DNA from: Leishmania donovani
Lineage: Eukaryota; Euglenozoa; Kinetoplastea; Trypanosomatida; Trypanosomatidae
Direction: 5' to 3'
Length of the DNA: 64,000 bases
Assembly: GCF_000227135.1 (NCBI RefSeq)
Contig: NC_018258.1
Span: 219,279-283,278 of the forward strand
Shown here: positions 47,216 to 58,561 of the stretch, piece by piece
How the letters are laid out: the number at the start of each line of letters is the position of its first letter
How positions within the stretch are numbered: the stretch's first letter is position 1
Made by a program: the position numbers and the translations under genes
The notes under the pieces: model-generated
What the model saw: the letters and a program-made list of their open reading frames with translations, nothing else
What the model was told of the DNA's origin: nothing
The model's database searches: none

Positions 47216-50159
47216 GGCCGCATAGTCGAGAGTCGCGATCCCGGCGCGGTCACTAAACCGAATATCCTGAGATGGAAGGTGTGCTTCGCTACGCTAGCTG
47301 CGTGTGCGAGAGCTGTACGTCTAAGAGCACGCGGTAGTGAAGCAGAAAGACAGCATGAGAGGCACACCTGTTTGCTTTCACGAAAGAGGATGTTGGCGGA
47401 TGTATGAAGGGTGTGTATGATGGGGGGTCGTCAGACAAAGGCCACAAAAGGAGAAAAGACAGAGGGAAGGACTGAGAGGGATAAGGAGTGTCAGACGCTG
47501 TGCACGATCAGAACTTGATCCATCCTAGTTCGCTGAGGTGGCCGTGCGGTACCGCAAGCCCATCTCTCGGTGATGTCACTCGCCGGCTCTGGAGCCGCAG
47601 CGTACGATTAGGATGCGCGAAAAAAAAAAAAACAAAGAAAAGGTGTGCCGTTATCGCGCTGCTGGAGTCATTGTTTTTGCCCATACGATGACCTATGCCG
47701 ATCGGGGATGTTGAATTCAGCTCAGACGAGTTCGTTACGAAAGCCGAGGACTAACGAGAAACTTATGCCGTCTGCGCATGCACATCTAAGCTGGCAGCCA
47801 TACCCTAATGAAAAAAAAGAAGGAACACAAAGAAAAAACTTTATACATGTACACATGACCGTATAGGCAATCACGCACACATGCAGAGCGGCGGCGCACG
47901 CTTCTGAAGCGGTGAGCAGAAGGCACCAACGCTGACAGTGAAGGGGAGAACAGGGAGAGAGGGCGTAAATGAAAGGGAAAAGCGGCGAAGACGAGAACAC
48001 AAGAACGGAAAGGTCTCACGACTGTCCAGCGTACGCTTCGCCTGCCTTCATCACGAAGAGAGCCGCAGCAAGAGACCTCTTTCCTTTTCTATGGAAAGAC
48101 GGCCCCCGACGCCAGCGGTGTCATCGAGGAGACGTTTGGCCTGACTCACGTGTTCGTGCGTGGACGCTTCCGGGTAAGAGAGAGATGTATGGAGGGGAGG
48201 GGCACAGACAGAACGAAAAAAAAAATAACGGAGGAGATAAGGAAGGGAACATAACGAGAAACGGAGGAGGCAATGCTTGCTATACGTACACAAAGAAGGG
48301 AAAGGCCCCACAGCCACATCTCGAACTGAAAAAAAAAGACCGGCATATGGCTTATCAGAGGGCTGGGCTTCATGATACGAGGCGGTCCGCCGGCCGCACG
48401 AGAAAATAATGCAGCGGGATCGGGATTTCTCTCCCTGCCGAGTCCCCACAGTCGCCCATGCCCAGAGAAAGGAGCTTATCAAAACAAAAGAAAAAGGCAC
48501 CAAACGATGTGCCGGTGCTGCAGCGCAGGCCACCACCACCGTTGAACCCGCCTGCTGGGCACCAGTGGCTGCCTTCAACCCTGACAGCGCCGCAGAGAGA
48601 AAGACCGAGCATTCCTCATGATAAAAGGCAGAAGCAGCACATACCACGCATCAGCACCTACGAACAGATACACACACATGGTGCTCGTCCGTTGCATCGC
48701 GCCTTTTTCGCTGCAGCTGAGTCGATATTATGTGTAAGTGAGCGTACCTCTGTTTTTTTTTTAAGCTCCAGTCGACGGGCGGCTGACGACGTCGATTCCG
48801 TATCAATCCCCCTCCTGCACGCCTTCACAGCCCGTCTGACCAAGCAAACAACAGCAAAAAAAAAGGGCAGAGAAATACGCATCCAGAAGGAAAGAAAGTA
48901 AACCTCGCAGGTAGACAGAGAAAGACAACAGTGCAGGCATGATTTCTCTGGTCCCCTCTCTTTTTCTCTGTCGAAGGCACACGTGTCTCCCGCACATCTG
49001 CAGCGCTTCAGGGGAAAAAAAGAAATGCAAATGGGCAATATCAGACGTGGAAGTCGAACAGGGAGGAGAAGGAGGAGGGAAGGAGGGAGGGGAGACGAGA
49101 GACCCCATCAGCCACGACAGCGCAGAAGGAGTAAGCAGAGGAACGCGACGGTATCCGCCAGCCGTCTAATCAGAGGCAAACGGACAGGTGCGTATAAAGT
49201 GCGCAGCACGTGCACGAACCACCGAACGTCGGAAAAGAGCGCACGCGGTGCGCCATCATGGAACGCTGAGGGGGGGGCCAATGCAGCAGACGTGCAGTCG
49301 CCTTCGCCGAACTCTTTGCCGAGGCAATGCAAGAGGCAAGCACATCAGTCGCATGGAGAGTAGATGGAGGAGGAGGGATGACACGGCGAGGCTGCCGCAT
49401 GAGCGGTGCATGCGCTATGCGCCCCATCTCGATTCGGAACCCCTCTTCCTCTCCCTGCTTCTGCGCAGCAGCTCCCCCTCACAGCTTGTTAGCATAGCAC
49501 ATGTAACAGGAAAATGAGATATCAAAAGAAGGATAAACATCCAGCGAAAACAAAAAGCGAAATATATATACGGAACCCACACGCTCAACACGCACCGATG
49601 CACCAAACGTCGACGAAATGGAACATGCGCGTGCCTGCCTTCCTCTCTTTCCCTACGGTTAACTGCACCATTACTTTACGGGGAACCAAGTGAGCAGCAC
49701 ACAGGAGAACTCATACCGCGAGGTAGGAGGGAGACGAAGAAAGAGAGAGGGAGTGATATCCACGGCAGAAGCACAAGCCAAAGTACAGCCTGAACAGCGA
49801 AAGCGTATGCAGCGCGGTCTGCGTGCGCGCAGAAACGCAATACAGTCCCGCACTCAAACACTCGCGACCGCGCCCCGTTGGCCTATGCATCTCGGTGCCC
49901 GGTGCGCAGACATCACGCGTGAAATCCAAAAGAAGCGAGCACATCACAAGAGAAGAAAGGAGACAAAAAGGCCAACAGCACAAAGGCTGAACACAATACC
50001 AGCGCGAGCTTCCGCATGCCCGGCAGAGAACACATTTGTGCACAGAACACCGAAGGCAACTGCCCCCCCCCCCTCCCCGCTCCTCCCCTCGAAAGGCCCC
50101 CATGTGATGCTCGTAGACGAGACTATCGCTCGATAGTTCGCATCGCTGACGGACTGCGA
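47216..50159. other. Gene-poor region, 3' flank of the MFS transporter
   Basis: About 2.9 kb with no gene. An A-run lies at 47620-47632, and there are several shorter A-runs (48205-48225, 48330-48340, 48855-48863), T-rich patches and a C-run near 50062-50073. The transporter mRNA may have an unusually long 3' UTR here. Confidence 0.55.
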
Positions 50160-53099
50160 TCAATCCTGTAACTGTACGCCCTTCTCCTTCGTCTCTACAG
50201 CACCGATGATACACGTGTTCCCACTCTCCTTCACCTGACCGCCGTTTTCACAGCATCCGCACGCCACAAGAAACTGCTTGATACGCGGGACAATGACACG
50301 GCGCTGCACCAGCTTGCCGCGCACCAGCTTCGAGTAGCGGCGGTGCACAAGGTAGGAAGAAGCGATCGAGGAGAAGGCGAGGGCAAGGTAGACGCCAACG
50401 GCGCGATTCATGCAGCGGCGCGCGCCAACGCAGTAGCCCAGCGTCTGCGGCGACGCCTCGCGCTCGTAGGTGAGGTGCCACGCACACCAGTAGCACAGCG
50501 CGAAACCGACACCGCCGCCGACATAGCAGAAGCCGTAGTGCATGCCCATGTCGCGGTCGAAGACGGTGCCCAGCACGTAGAAGGTGGCGCTCGTGCTCAT
50601 GCCGTAGAAAAACGCGCCGAGAATGTAGGCCAGGATGAGCACCTGCTCACCGGGCAGCGCGATCCAGAAGAGCATGCCAACGAACAGCCCGACGGACGCA
50701 ATGGGGTAGATGAGGGTGGGAACAACGACGGTGCCGGCGCGCTCGCGCAGCACCTGCAGCACACGCTCGTAGATACCGAGAAAGACGCGGCCGCCCGCCA
50801 CGGACACGCCGGCCATCGCGGCGAAGAGGACGTAGTGCTTCGGCTCCATGGCGCCGTAGCGTGCCTTGACCATGATCTGGATGTTCCAGTTGCTGGTCAT
50901 CACGAGACCTACGCCCCAGACGCAGAGCGTGGTGTAGAAGATGAGCCACAGGTCAAGATAGGTGAGGCTCTCGAGGAACGTGGTCTGGTACACCGGCACG
51001 ACGTACACCTCGCCGCACAGCGTGATTGTCTCCACGCGCGGGTTGCTGTACGTGGACGAAGCAGTGCGTCGGAGTTCCACGTGCGCAGGGTCGGAGCGAG
51101 CGCTAGGAGTGTGAGCATCTGAGGTCTGCAGTCTGTTGTAGTTGCCTTCGAGGTGTACAGTGAAGGAGTTCTCCAAGCTGCTCTGCTGCGACTCGGAGCG
51201 ACGGTCTTTATTCGTGACGCCAGTCGAGTCGTTCGAAGCTTGCAGCTGTATCTGCTCCTGGGGGTGACTGGAGTGCGAGTGCGGCGGCTCTCCATCCAAG
51301 TCCTTCTCTTCGTGCATGTAGACGGTGATGAGCGGCCGCTCCGTCCCGGTGAGCTCGTACAGCGGCAGACCGAGAGACTCCGACAAGAGCCCCCCTCGGT
51401 GATGAGGCGCTTGGGGCGGGCCCGCGCTAACGGGTCCAGCAGGCACCGCAACATCGATCGGGGAGCTCGTCTCCACGTTCGAGTCCGCGTCGCTCTCATC
51501 GTCCAAGCGCAGCAACGGCCGTGCAAGTCTCTGGGCGCCGTGCTCAGGTGCTCCTATGCCACTGTCTCTGTCGTCATTGAGCGGCCCACCCACCGGCAGC
51601 TCCTGATCCGCTGATCGCTCCCCTTCTCCCACTTCATCAGGGCAGTGGCACGGCTTCACGCACTCTTCTTGTCGCGTCTTGCTGCGATAACGTTGTGCTT
51701 GGCGCGCTTTAAGGTGCCGCTGGCGATAGCGTTCCTCTTGCATGACGCGCAGCGCCTCCTCCTTTGCCTTCGCCGCGGCGATCACCTGCTTGTCCTGTTC
51801 CGACAGCCCGTCAATGCTATCCAGCGGCACCACAAGCACAAGAATCAGCAGCGTAATCGCAATGGCGCCTATCGCAATGCCGCGCAGTTTGCCCGGCGTG
51901 ATGTCGGTAGCGAGGTATGCCACGCAGACGGTCTGGATGGTCAGATAGAAGTTCAGCAGCACGAGGATGACCGCCATGATGGCATAGCGCCGCTTCGGCA
52001 CAAGCTGCGACATGTAGCGGTTGCGGATGAGGTAGGCGCGCAGCTGTTCGCGCGGCGTGATGCCGCGCTGCCGCCACCGGTTTACCACGTATGGTGCGTC
52101 CTCCAGGTACCACGCGCCACCAGCGCCGGCGGCCAGCGTCACCGCGAACATGAACCACATGAGGTTCTCGAAGTTGTCCTTGAAGAAGCCGCGGAACAGG
52201 CACGCAAAGAGGGATGCGCCAAGCCCGGAGAACGTCTGCAGCAGCCCCGTCGGCTGGCCGCGATCGCGTGGCATGTGCGTCAGCACCGCAGGAAGTGTGG
52301 CCACGTGGAGCGCGTAACAGCCCCAGCACATCACGGCGTAGAAGACGGCGCAGTTGACAACCGTGTGCGGGATGTGGCCACCAAAGGTGAGGGCGAAGAG
52401 CAGGTGGCCGAGCGCCGCGATGATGCTGCCGAGCGCCACCACCACGCGTGGCCCGAACCAGTCGTACAGCGCACCGAAAGGGAGGGCGAACAAGCCGGCG
52501 GAGATGCCGCTGAGGTAGACGACAGTCATTTCCCGTACGCTGAACTGGTACGCCTGCTGAAGGAGGAGCACGCCAAAGATGGAGTGGATCCCCTGCGTGG
52601 AGCTGCTGATCGAGAGAATCACACCGGCGAAGAGGATGCGAAAGCGTCGCAGGTTGTCGATCTTCGTGGGATATATGAGAAGAGCACCCCTCGCTGCGTC
52701 CCGTTCCGTTCTCTTCCGGCATTCGCCATGCTTTGCAGTCGTTTTTCCGTTGTGGTCTGAGATGCCCACGGTGATGGGCTCGTTTTCGGCGGAGGATGTG
52801 CTGTCTTCACCTCCTGTTGTATCTGTGTCGCGGTTGGCCAAGGAAATTATGTTCGGCGGGTAAAGAGGTGAGCGCGGCACGACGAGTCTCTCAAGGGGCT
52901 CGCCAAGGAGCATTTCGGTGGAGATGAAAGACAGTTCGTACTGCTGCGACGCCGTGCGATTATTGTTTGCTCGTTTTCGGTCCTCCGGCTTTGAGGCCGC
53001 AAACGACACGCGGAGCGAGAGCGTGCCTGGTGGACATGGGGATGTCTGCGCGACGTCCCTCTTCGTGCCGGGATGCGTCCGAGGGTGAGCGTGCGACAT
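50160..53099 (-). CDS. MFS transporter, nodulin-like family
   Basis: 979 residues from the ATG at 53099. A hydrophilic N-terminus (~145) is followed by six transmembrane helices (~155-430). They include GALYDWFGPR at 209-218, a version of the MFS loop 2-3 signature. A long charged cytosolic loop (~430-695) carries Ser/Thr/Asp-rich sequence. Six more helices (~700-920) and a Cys-containing basic tail (...CGCCENGG...) follow. The nodulin-like/Mch1-like branch transports small organic solutes such as monocarboxylates; the true substrate is unknown. The open loop and tail could be regulatory. A fragment of a second copy lies at 47.1 kb, so this gene was probably part of a tandem array. It is far longer than typical MFS proteins (400-600), mainly because of the loop and N-terminus. 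Confidence 0.9.
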   Translation of the reverse strand: MSHAHPRTHPGTKRDVAQTSPCPPGTLSLRVSFAASKPEDRKRANNNRTASQQYELSFISTEMLLGEPLERLVVPRSPLYPPNIISLANRDTDTTGGEDSTSSAENEPITVGISDHNGKTTAKHGECRKRTERDAARGALLIYPTKIDNLRRFRILFAGVILSISSSTQGIHSIFGVLLLQQAYQFSVREMTVVYLSGISAGLFALPFGALYDWFGPRVVVALGSIIAALGHLLFALTFGGHIPHTVVNCAVFYAVMCWGCYALHVATLPAVLTHMPRDRGQPTGLLQTFSGLGASLFACLFRGFFKDNFENLMWFMFAVTLAAGAGGAWYLEDAPYVVNRWRQRGITPREQLRAYLIRNRYMSQLVPKRRYAIMAVILVLLNFYLTIQTVCVAYLATDITPGKLRGIAIGAIAITLLILVLVVPLDSIDGLSEQDKQVIAAAKAKEEALRVMQEERYRQRHLKARQAQRYRSKTRQEECVKPCHCPDEVGEGERSADQELPVGGPLNDDRDSGIGAPEHGAQRLARPLLRLDDESDADSNVETSSPIDVAVPAGPVSAGPPQAPHHRGGLLSESLGLPLYELTGTERPLITVYMHEEKDLDGEPPHSHSSHPQEQIQLQASNDSTGVTNKDRRSESQQSSLENSFTVHLEGNYNRLQTSDAHTPSARSDPAHVELRRTASSTYSNPRVETITLCGEVYVVPVYQTTFLESLTYLDLWLIFYTTLCVWGVGLVMTSNWNIQIMVKARYGAMEPKHYVLFAAMAGVSVAGGRVFLGIYERVLQVLRERAGTVVVPTLIYPIASVGLFVGMLFWIALPGEQVLILAYILGAFFYGMSTSATFYVLGTVFDRDMGMHYGFCYVGGGVGFALCYWCAWHLTYEREASPQTLGYCVGARRCMNRAVGVYLALAFSSIASSYLVHRRYSKLVRGKLVQRRVIVPRIKQFLVACGCCENGGQVKESGNTCIIGAVETKEKGVQLQD

Positions 53100-55067
53100 G
53101 ACGCGCGTACGGGGCTGCGTGAAGGCACGCTGAAAGGGTCGTCAGACCCCGAGTAAACTCTGTGGAGGCACGATCGTGGCTCAGTCACGGGAGGTGGTGA
53201 GACAGTTGAGGTCCGCTGGCGCTATATGATTTGCCGATTGCTGGGAGGGAGCTGCTTAGTTGTCTCCTATGGTCTTGGATTCCCGTTTGCATTCGCGGAA
53301 ACACCGAAGAGACGATCGGGGCGGGGCGACGGTCGAAGGGAAACGCCGATGAAGGTGACCGTATGTAGAAGGTGCCAGACAACGGCAAACATGTGCAGCG
53401 CGATGGCACGCACAAAGAGGAGAGGTGAAGTACATGGGCACGTGAGACGCAGGGATGAAGACATCATATGCGGAGAGGGTGTCATGCGTTTCTGTGAGTT
53501 ATCTTGTCCGCGGCACCTTATGAGCGGTATTTTCTCGCTCCCAGTATATCACCGCGCATCTCGCGAGCACGACAGCTACGAAGAAGATAGATTCAGACCT
53601 CCGTGCTGATCTGCGGTTGCCCCGGTTACTGCTTTGACTCGAGTGAACGACAGACCTAGACAGAGTTGCTGAAGTCACCTCGACCATGCTCTCAACAGGA
53701 ATATAGGGGAGGAGCATCTGCCTACCCTGCACGGCCATTTTCACTCACTTCACCGGCGCGGGCATCGTCGACCACGATGCTGTAGATGGCCTAGCAAATG
53801 ACGAAACACGTTCATATCGCACCTCGTCTGAAAAACAAAAGAAGCCGTCAGCCCACTGCACTTCGTTGCCGGCGAGCTGCGTGTGCATGGAAATGCCTTT
53901 ATTGCTCACGCAAGCACTGATTTATATGTGCTCTGTCTGGAACGCCTTTGACGACAGCAATACAAGAGGATACTTTTCCATTTTCTTTGACGCGCCACCA
54001 AACGTGCTTGCGCGCATGCGACGTATGGCGAGCACATGTTCTATGGTATGGCAAGAGAGGAAGGAATGGAGGGAGGGAGGCGCGAGTACGGCATACCCAA
54101 CGCACAAGGCGAAAAAGGCAGCAATGTAATAATCAAATATAAAAAAAAATACGAAACAGAAATGAGCACAGCAACGACGCCATCGGGGAGGCGACAAGCC
54201 TTGAGACGCACATGACCACATCTCCTTGTCACCAGGACACACGAGCCAATACCCCTTGAAGGGGAGCGACCTCTGCCTTTCCGAAATTGCACGTGGGACG
54301 AGTAAGCGGAAGTGCCTGCGTGTGCGCATCGCGCTGTCCACCGTCCTTGCCGCCCCCACATCATCCGAGCACACACAGAGAAATGAGAGGAGCGCTCGAA
54401 GAAGAGAAGAAACAAAAGCCAAAAGGGCCGAAAAAAAAAGGGATGCAGAAAAGAGAAAAGGATGCGCTCCAGCTTCCGGCCGCTGCTGTGATGTGCGGTT
54501 CTCCTGTCCGCTTTCCGCCGTCTCCCTCTTTGCCCCGTCGGCGGCACAGGAAAGGGCCACGTGGCAACAGTGAGAAAATGTTGCCCCATTTCTTGTGCGG
54601 GCGTTGAAGCCGTGAAACAAGGAAAAAACGACAAAAACAAGGAAACGGCCGCTTCACTTATATGCGAGCTTGCCTGTGTTGGCACCGCTGTCCGACACTG
54701 CTTTCGTTGCCGTCCGTCAGCCACCGAGAAACGAACGGGCGGAGTGCCTAGTGCGCCTTCTGCCTTCCGCTGATGAAAAGACGGTGTGCCGGAAGCTTCA
54801 CAGCAATGGGGTATCCAGCCCCCGCCCTGCACACACCCCTTCCAACAGCCGACAGAGCAACTCGGGAGAAAAGGAGACGAGAGGAGAAATGAGATGCACA
54901 AGACACATAGAGGACGATAAGCAAGCGGAAGGCAGCATCGAAGGAGAAAAAATAACGAAGGAAGCTTATGGGTGTTTCTATAGCGTAGAAGACAAAAAAG
55001 AGCTGCACAAACGGAAAACGAGGAAACGGCGCCGCTACACTACGCCCCTTCGCCCCCCTCCCCTTCC
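53100..55067. other. Intergenic region
   Basis: About 2 kb, no supported gene. Poly-A on the plus strand near 54140-54150 and 54429-54437, otherwise mixed composition. Open frames up to 286 codons (54041-54901) are rich in F, L and S without domains and look spurious. Confidence 0.55.
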
Positions 55068-55400
55068 TCAGTTCGAGACTTGTGCACGTTCGCCGCTGCT
55101 GTAAGCGGCTTCAACTTGGTCCAGGTGGTGGCGTCGCGCCACGTACACACAAGCAGCGTCGAGAAACTCCGTCTCATCGTTCTCAGGCTCCTTGTCTGCC
55201 TCGTGCGCGAGTATGCACTGCTGCAACGTCAGCGGTTCATGGAGACAGACAAGGGGTGCCTTTTTCACCTCGGTGAACACTCCACGCTCACTTGGGTAGT
55301 TGCTGGAGCTGTCGGCGGATGGAACGCTCTGCGACACTTCCCTGTAGGAAGGCATCACAAGCTGCAGCGCGGCAGGTAGACAAAACGCGATACTACTCAT
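55068..55400 (-). CDS. Small hypothetical protein (110 aa)
   Basis: 110 residues from an ATG at 55400 to a TGA at 55068. The N-terminal ~15 residues are hydrophobic (MSSIAFCLPAALQLVM). The rest is polar and acidic with a C-x9-C pair (CLHEPLTLQQC, ~51-61) and a third cysteine before a YVARRHHL segment. C-x9-C spacing occurs in small mitochondrial intermembrane-space proteins, but those need two such pairs and here one is incomplete. Composition and isolation from overlapping ORFs make it more credible than other small frames in the region. No family is recognised. Confidence 0.5.
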   Translation of the reverse strand: MSSIAFCLPAALQLVMPSYREVSQSVPSADSSSNYPSERGVFTEVKKAPLVCLHEPLTLQQCILAHEADKEPENDETEFLDAACVYVARRHHLDQVEAAYSSGERAQVSN

Positions 55401-56503
55401 TGTGTGCTACGACGGCGGCGGGGGTGTGGGCGGGAGGGGCAATAAGGAGCGTTGCTCAGGAAGAGAAACGAATACGGAGCCAGCGATAAGGGCGCCGGTG
55501 AAAAAAGGTCAGAGGGCGAAGAGCAACACAGAGTTTCTGTGCAGTAGTACGTGACAGTGCGCAAAGGTGCTGCCTCGATGTGCCTGCCGAGGTCTCTCCA
55601 GATTTGCGTGCGTGCTGCGTATTCAGAATCGATTATGCGTACTTCTGTGCTCTACTCGTGAGAAGAGATAGAGCATCGATTGGGCACGAACCTCGACGGG
55701 GTATGGGGGGTTGTCTGCAACTTCAGCCTACAGACGCGGGGATCGCGCGAATTGGGAGAGAAACAGAGAGACAGGAGATGGTGTGCCGGAGAGAAAACAA
55801 GGAGTCGGAGAAACCACGAGGATCCGAAGGGACCATGGAGCGATGAAGAGACGGAAGAAGGGCGGATAGAAATGCAATGAATAAGGGAGCTGCGAAGCGA
55901 ACAGGCTGCAGAGCGTTCGGCGAATGGGGGGGGGGGTGCGGCACATGCGGGGTAGAAGGAGCATAAACCCGCACACGCCGGCACACCTGACTGCACGACG
56001 GGTAGTTTGCCGCCTCCTTCGATGACGAGCGAGGAATTCGCCCTTACTCATTGTAGGGACGAATTGCATCCGCCCGCTGGAATGTGGAGTCGGTAGAGGG
56101 TGATCTATAAGGGGCAACGCTCTGGAAATCATCACAGAAGTCGCAACGCGTGCACGATGAGGACAAAAAAGAAGCGGCATGGAGACGAGTATGCCCCTGC
56201 ACCGCCTTCGCAGGAGAAAAGGACGACACTGCTGTGAGCAAGGAGAAGAAGGGCGTTCTACACTCCAAAGGCAGCAAAACGCCGCACCGGGACCCCCCCC
56301 ACACACACACACATACACACTCTCTCGCCTTCATCTCACGTACTCGGAAGAATATTCAGGGCCCGCCGGAAATTCCTCTCGTCGAAGAAGGCTGGCACGC
56401 CAGCGCGCGCTCTCTTTCTGAGCGCACACGTGCTCGCATGCGTCTCCCGTGATTGCCCCCCCCCCGCGTGTCCTTCTGGCCTGCACCGTGCGCCTCTACT
56501 AGG
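55401..56503. other. Intergenic region
   Basis: About 1.1 kb between the small ORF and the Ubl/CesT gene. A G-run lies at 55926-55935, a (CA)n patch at 56300-56320 and a C-run at 56456-56465. No gene seen. Confidence 0.6.
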
Positions 56504-57457
56504 CTACCGCAAGAGCTCGTCGATAAGACTTCGCCAGCGCACAAGCGTCTCGACGAAGAGCGGCATCACCTCACAAAGCGCTTCCGGACTGCAGTGACGC
56601 ACCGGAAGAGACGTTGTGAGCACGACGACGTTGTTCTGCGTCGACAGACCGACGCCGCCGCCGCAGACCTCGCGACCTAGCAGCGACCCCTCGAGAAGTA
56701 CCTCGTACAGCTTCATGCGCAGCGGTGGGTGGTCTGGGAGTTCCGTGAGAAGCGACGAGTAAATGTACAGCCGCTCGGTCGCGGGGTCGTAGGTAAGCAA
56801 GAGGGAGAAGTCCGCGTCTGTCCCTACTACACACGTCAGATTCTTGTCAAATTGCAGCGAGACCCCCAGCTTCTGCGCCAATATCTTCAGACTCTCCTTC
56901 GCCACTTGCAGCCCGTCCAAGTCGCTGGACTCGCTCATTCTTCGCGCACCATCAGCTCCGCCTCGAGGTGGATATGCTGCTGATGGCTTGGCTACCTGTG
57001 CCAGCTGGTGCTCCAGGTCCGCGTTGCGCGCCTCTGCTGCCTCCACCTGCCGCTGCAACCGCTCTATCTCACGCTCCATCTGCCGGGCGTCGTTCGTGGC
57101 GGGCTCATACTGCGTCTCGCGCCGCGCCGACTGGGGCCCGTACGACAGTTGTGGTTTCTGTTCGAGCTGGGCTCTGCTGTGTGTAGTGGGCGGGACAGCG
57201 GCAGGTGCTAAAGGTCGCATAGTGGTCGGCTCCTGTAGGTGAAGCACGCCTTCATTTTCTAAGCCAAACTGCTCACCCAGCATGGAATCCTCCAGCACAC
57301 GGTTGCCGGCAAGCAGGAGCTGGTTCTCTGGTACACCGTAGGACTTCAGGTAGCGGCGAATCTTGGCGACGCTGAGCTTGCCCAGATCGCCGCGGATGAC
57401 CATCTTGAACTTGCGCCCATCCGTGCTCTCTACGAAAAAGGCCTGCTTCTCTTCCAT
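56504..57457 (-). CDS. Ubiquitin-like domain / coiled coil / CesT (type III secretion chaperone)-like fusion protein
   Basis: 317 residues from the ATG at 57457. A longer frame with an ATG at 57712 exists, but a strong pyrimidine tract and AG sit between the two and favour 57457. Residues 1-76 look like a ubiquitin-like domain, with hydrophobic strands FFVES and FKMVIRGD, an LSVAKIRRYLKSYGV helix, QLLLAGNRVL and a final VLHLQE. No terminal diglycine is present. A proline/glutamine-rich linker leads to a coiled coil (~124-155). The C-terminal part (~182-316) follows the CesT/Tir-chaperone pattern: ESLKILAQKLGVSLQFD helix, CVVGTDADFSLLL and LYIYSSLL strands, a YEVLLEGSLLGREVCGGGVG helix and turn, VVVLTTSLPV, and an FVETLVRWRSLIDELL helix. 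That fold binds effectors in bacterial type III secretion. Here a chaperone or adaptor role linked to ubiquitin-type partners is inferred. Confidence 0.78.
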   Translation of the reverse strand: MEEKQAFFVESTDGRKFKMVIRGDLGKLSVAKIRRYLKSYGVPENQLLLAGNRVLEDSMLGEQFGLENEGVLHLQEPTTMRPLAPAAVPPTTHSRAQLEQKPQLSYGPQSARRETQYEPATNDARQMEREIERLQRQVEAAEARNADLEHQLAQVAKPSAAYPPRGGADGARRMSESSDLDGLQVAKESLKILAQKLGVSLQFDKNLTCVVGTDADFSLLLTYDPATERLYIYSSLLTELPDHPPLRMKLYEVLLEGSLLGREVCGGGVGLSTQNNVVVLTTSLPVRHCSPEALCEVMPLFVETLVRWRSLIDELLR

Positions 57458-57516
57458 TTGCACGGGTTTCTGTGACTTCTCCTTTTTTTTTCGGGGGGAG
57501 GGAGGGGAGGGGGGGT
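57458..57516 (-). promoter_or_regulatory. Spliced-leader acceptor of the Ubl/CesT gene
   Basis: On the minus strand a C/T tract of about 24 bases (57493-57516) is followed by an A-run and then a CAG whose AG lies at 57470-57471, leaving a 12-base leader before the ATG at 57457. It supports the shorter start of this protein. Confidence 0.6.
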
Positions 57517-58560
57517 TCCTTTTATCGGGTGGGCAAGAGAGGTAACCGGCCGCGTACTCACACGAGCGTGTGGGGGTGCTGCTCAGTGTTGATGTGTGTA
57601 TCGTGTTGCTTGCCGGCAGTTTCGGGAGAGCCAGCGGCACACGCTGATTCGGCGCCGGGAGAGCGGGAGGGATAGAGGGGTGGAGTTTGGCTGCCAGCTG
57701 AAAAGAGAACATCTGCCGCAGCTGGGTAGCGTTCCTATGGCATCAATACGGCACTTGCCGTAAGCCGGCCCTTGAAACAGGCATGTCCTCTACACGGTGC
57801 TGCGCACAATCCAAAAAGGTGCTGCTGGCAGCTTGTGCAAGGGCCATCAGAGATGTGAGACTCGTGCACCCAGGCCGCGCGCTGCGACTAGCACATTCAA
57901 ATGCCCACGCCTTCGTGAGGGCGCATTCTCTCCATGTCCGATTCGCTGCTCGGGGTTGTCTTGCAGAGAAGCGTGTGCTGTTGCGCTGACGAGGCGTATA
58001 GAGCGTGTGTCCATACCCTCGTGAACGCCAAAATGTGCAGCAGGACAGCGAAGCAGGCGGCAGTAAAGCAACAAAGGAAAGCCGGCAGGTGGGGCGTGAA
58101 GGGGCAAAGGTGAGCACACGCAAGACGCGACCTCCCTCCCTCCTCCCACAACACACGACGAAAAAACACGCGCGAGGGCATTCTTGGGAATTCCGAGCGG
58201 CTATGCGGCACTGCTCACGGAGGGAGATGCGGTGTTTGTGCAGAAGGAACCCATGAGGCGAAGACCGAAGAGAGACGCATGGAAACTCACGCCTCTCGGT
58301 TGTGAACCGCACAGGCGACTCCAGCCACGCGTGTGAGACGGAATAGTTATACCCACACCCACTTCTAGCTCCGGGAAACACTAGCACCGCCCGCATGAGT
58401 AGGCACCTCTGCGGCTGCCGCCGTCGTGCACCTTTGCGATGCGGTGTGCACGGTCGCGTCTCACGTTCTTTGGAGTGGCAGCGACGAGGCTACCAAGCAA
58501 TGGTGGTGTCCTGAGAAGAGTAGAAGTGCGTCGAGCGGCGGCGTCGAGGGAGTGATGACT
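57517..58560. other. Intergenic region
   Basis: Leader side of the Ubl/CesT gene and the 3' side of the pseudogene. A frame at 58381-58746 rich in Ala/Ser/Thr may be the decayed tail of the pseudogene. Nothing else seen. Confidence 0.5.
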
Positions 58561-58561
58561 T

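Noticed and set aside
51645..52760. 371-codon plus-strand frame
   Set aside because: Antisense to the MFS transporter; composition rich in H, R and Q typical of antisense frames.
54041..54901. 286-codon minus-strand frame
   Set aside because: F, S and L-rich low-complexity translation of pyrimidine-rich DNA, with no conserved features.
57458..57712. 85-residue N-terminal extension of the Ubl/CesT protein from an ATG at 57712
   Set aside because: It crosses a strong pyrimidine tract and splice-type AG, is low-complexity, and the ubiquitin-like fold begins right at the later ATG.
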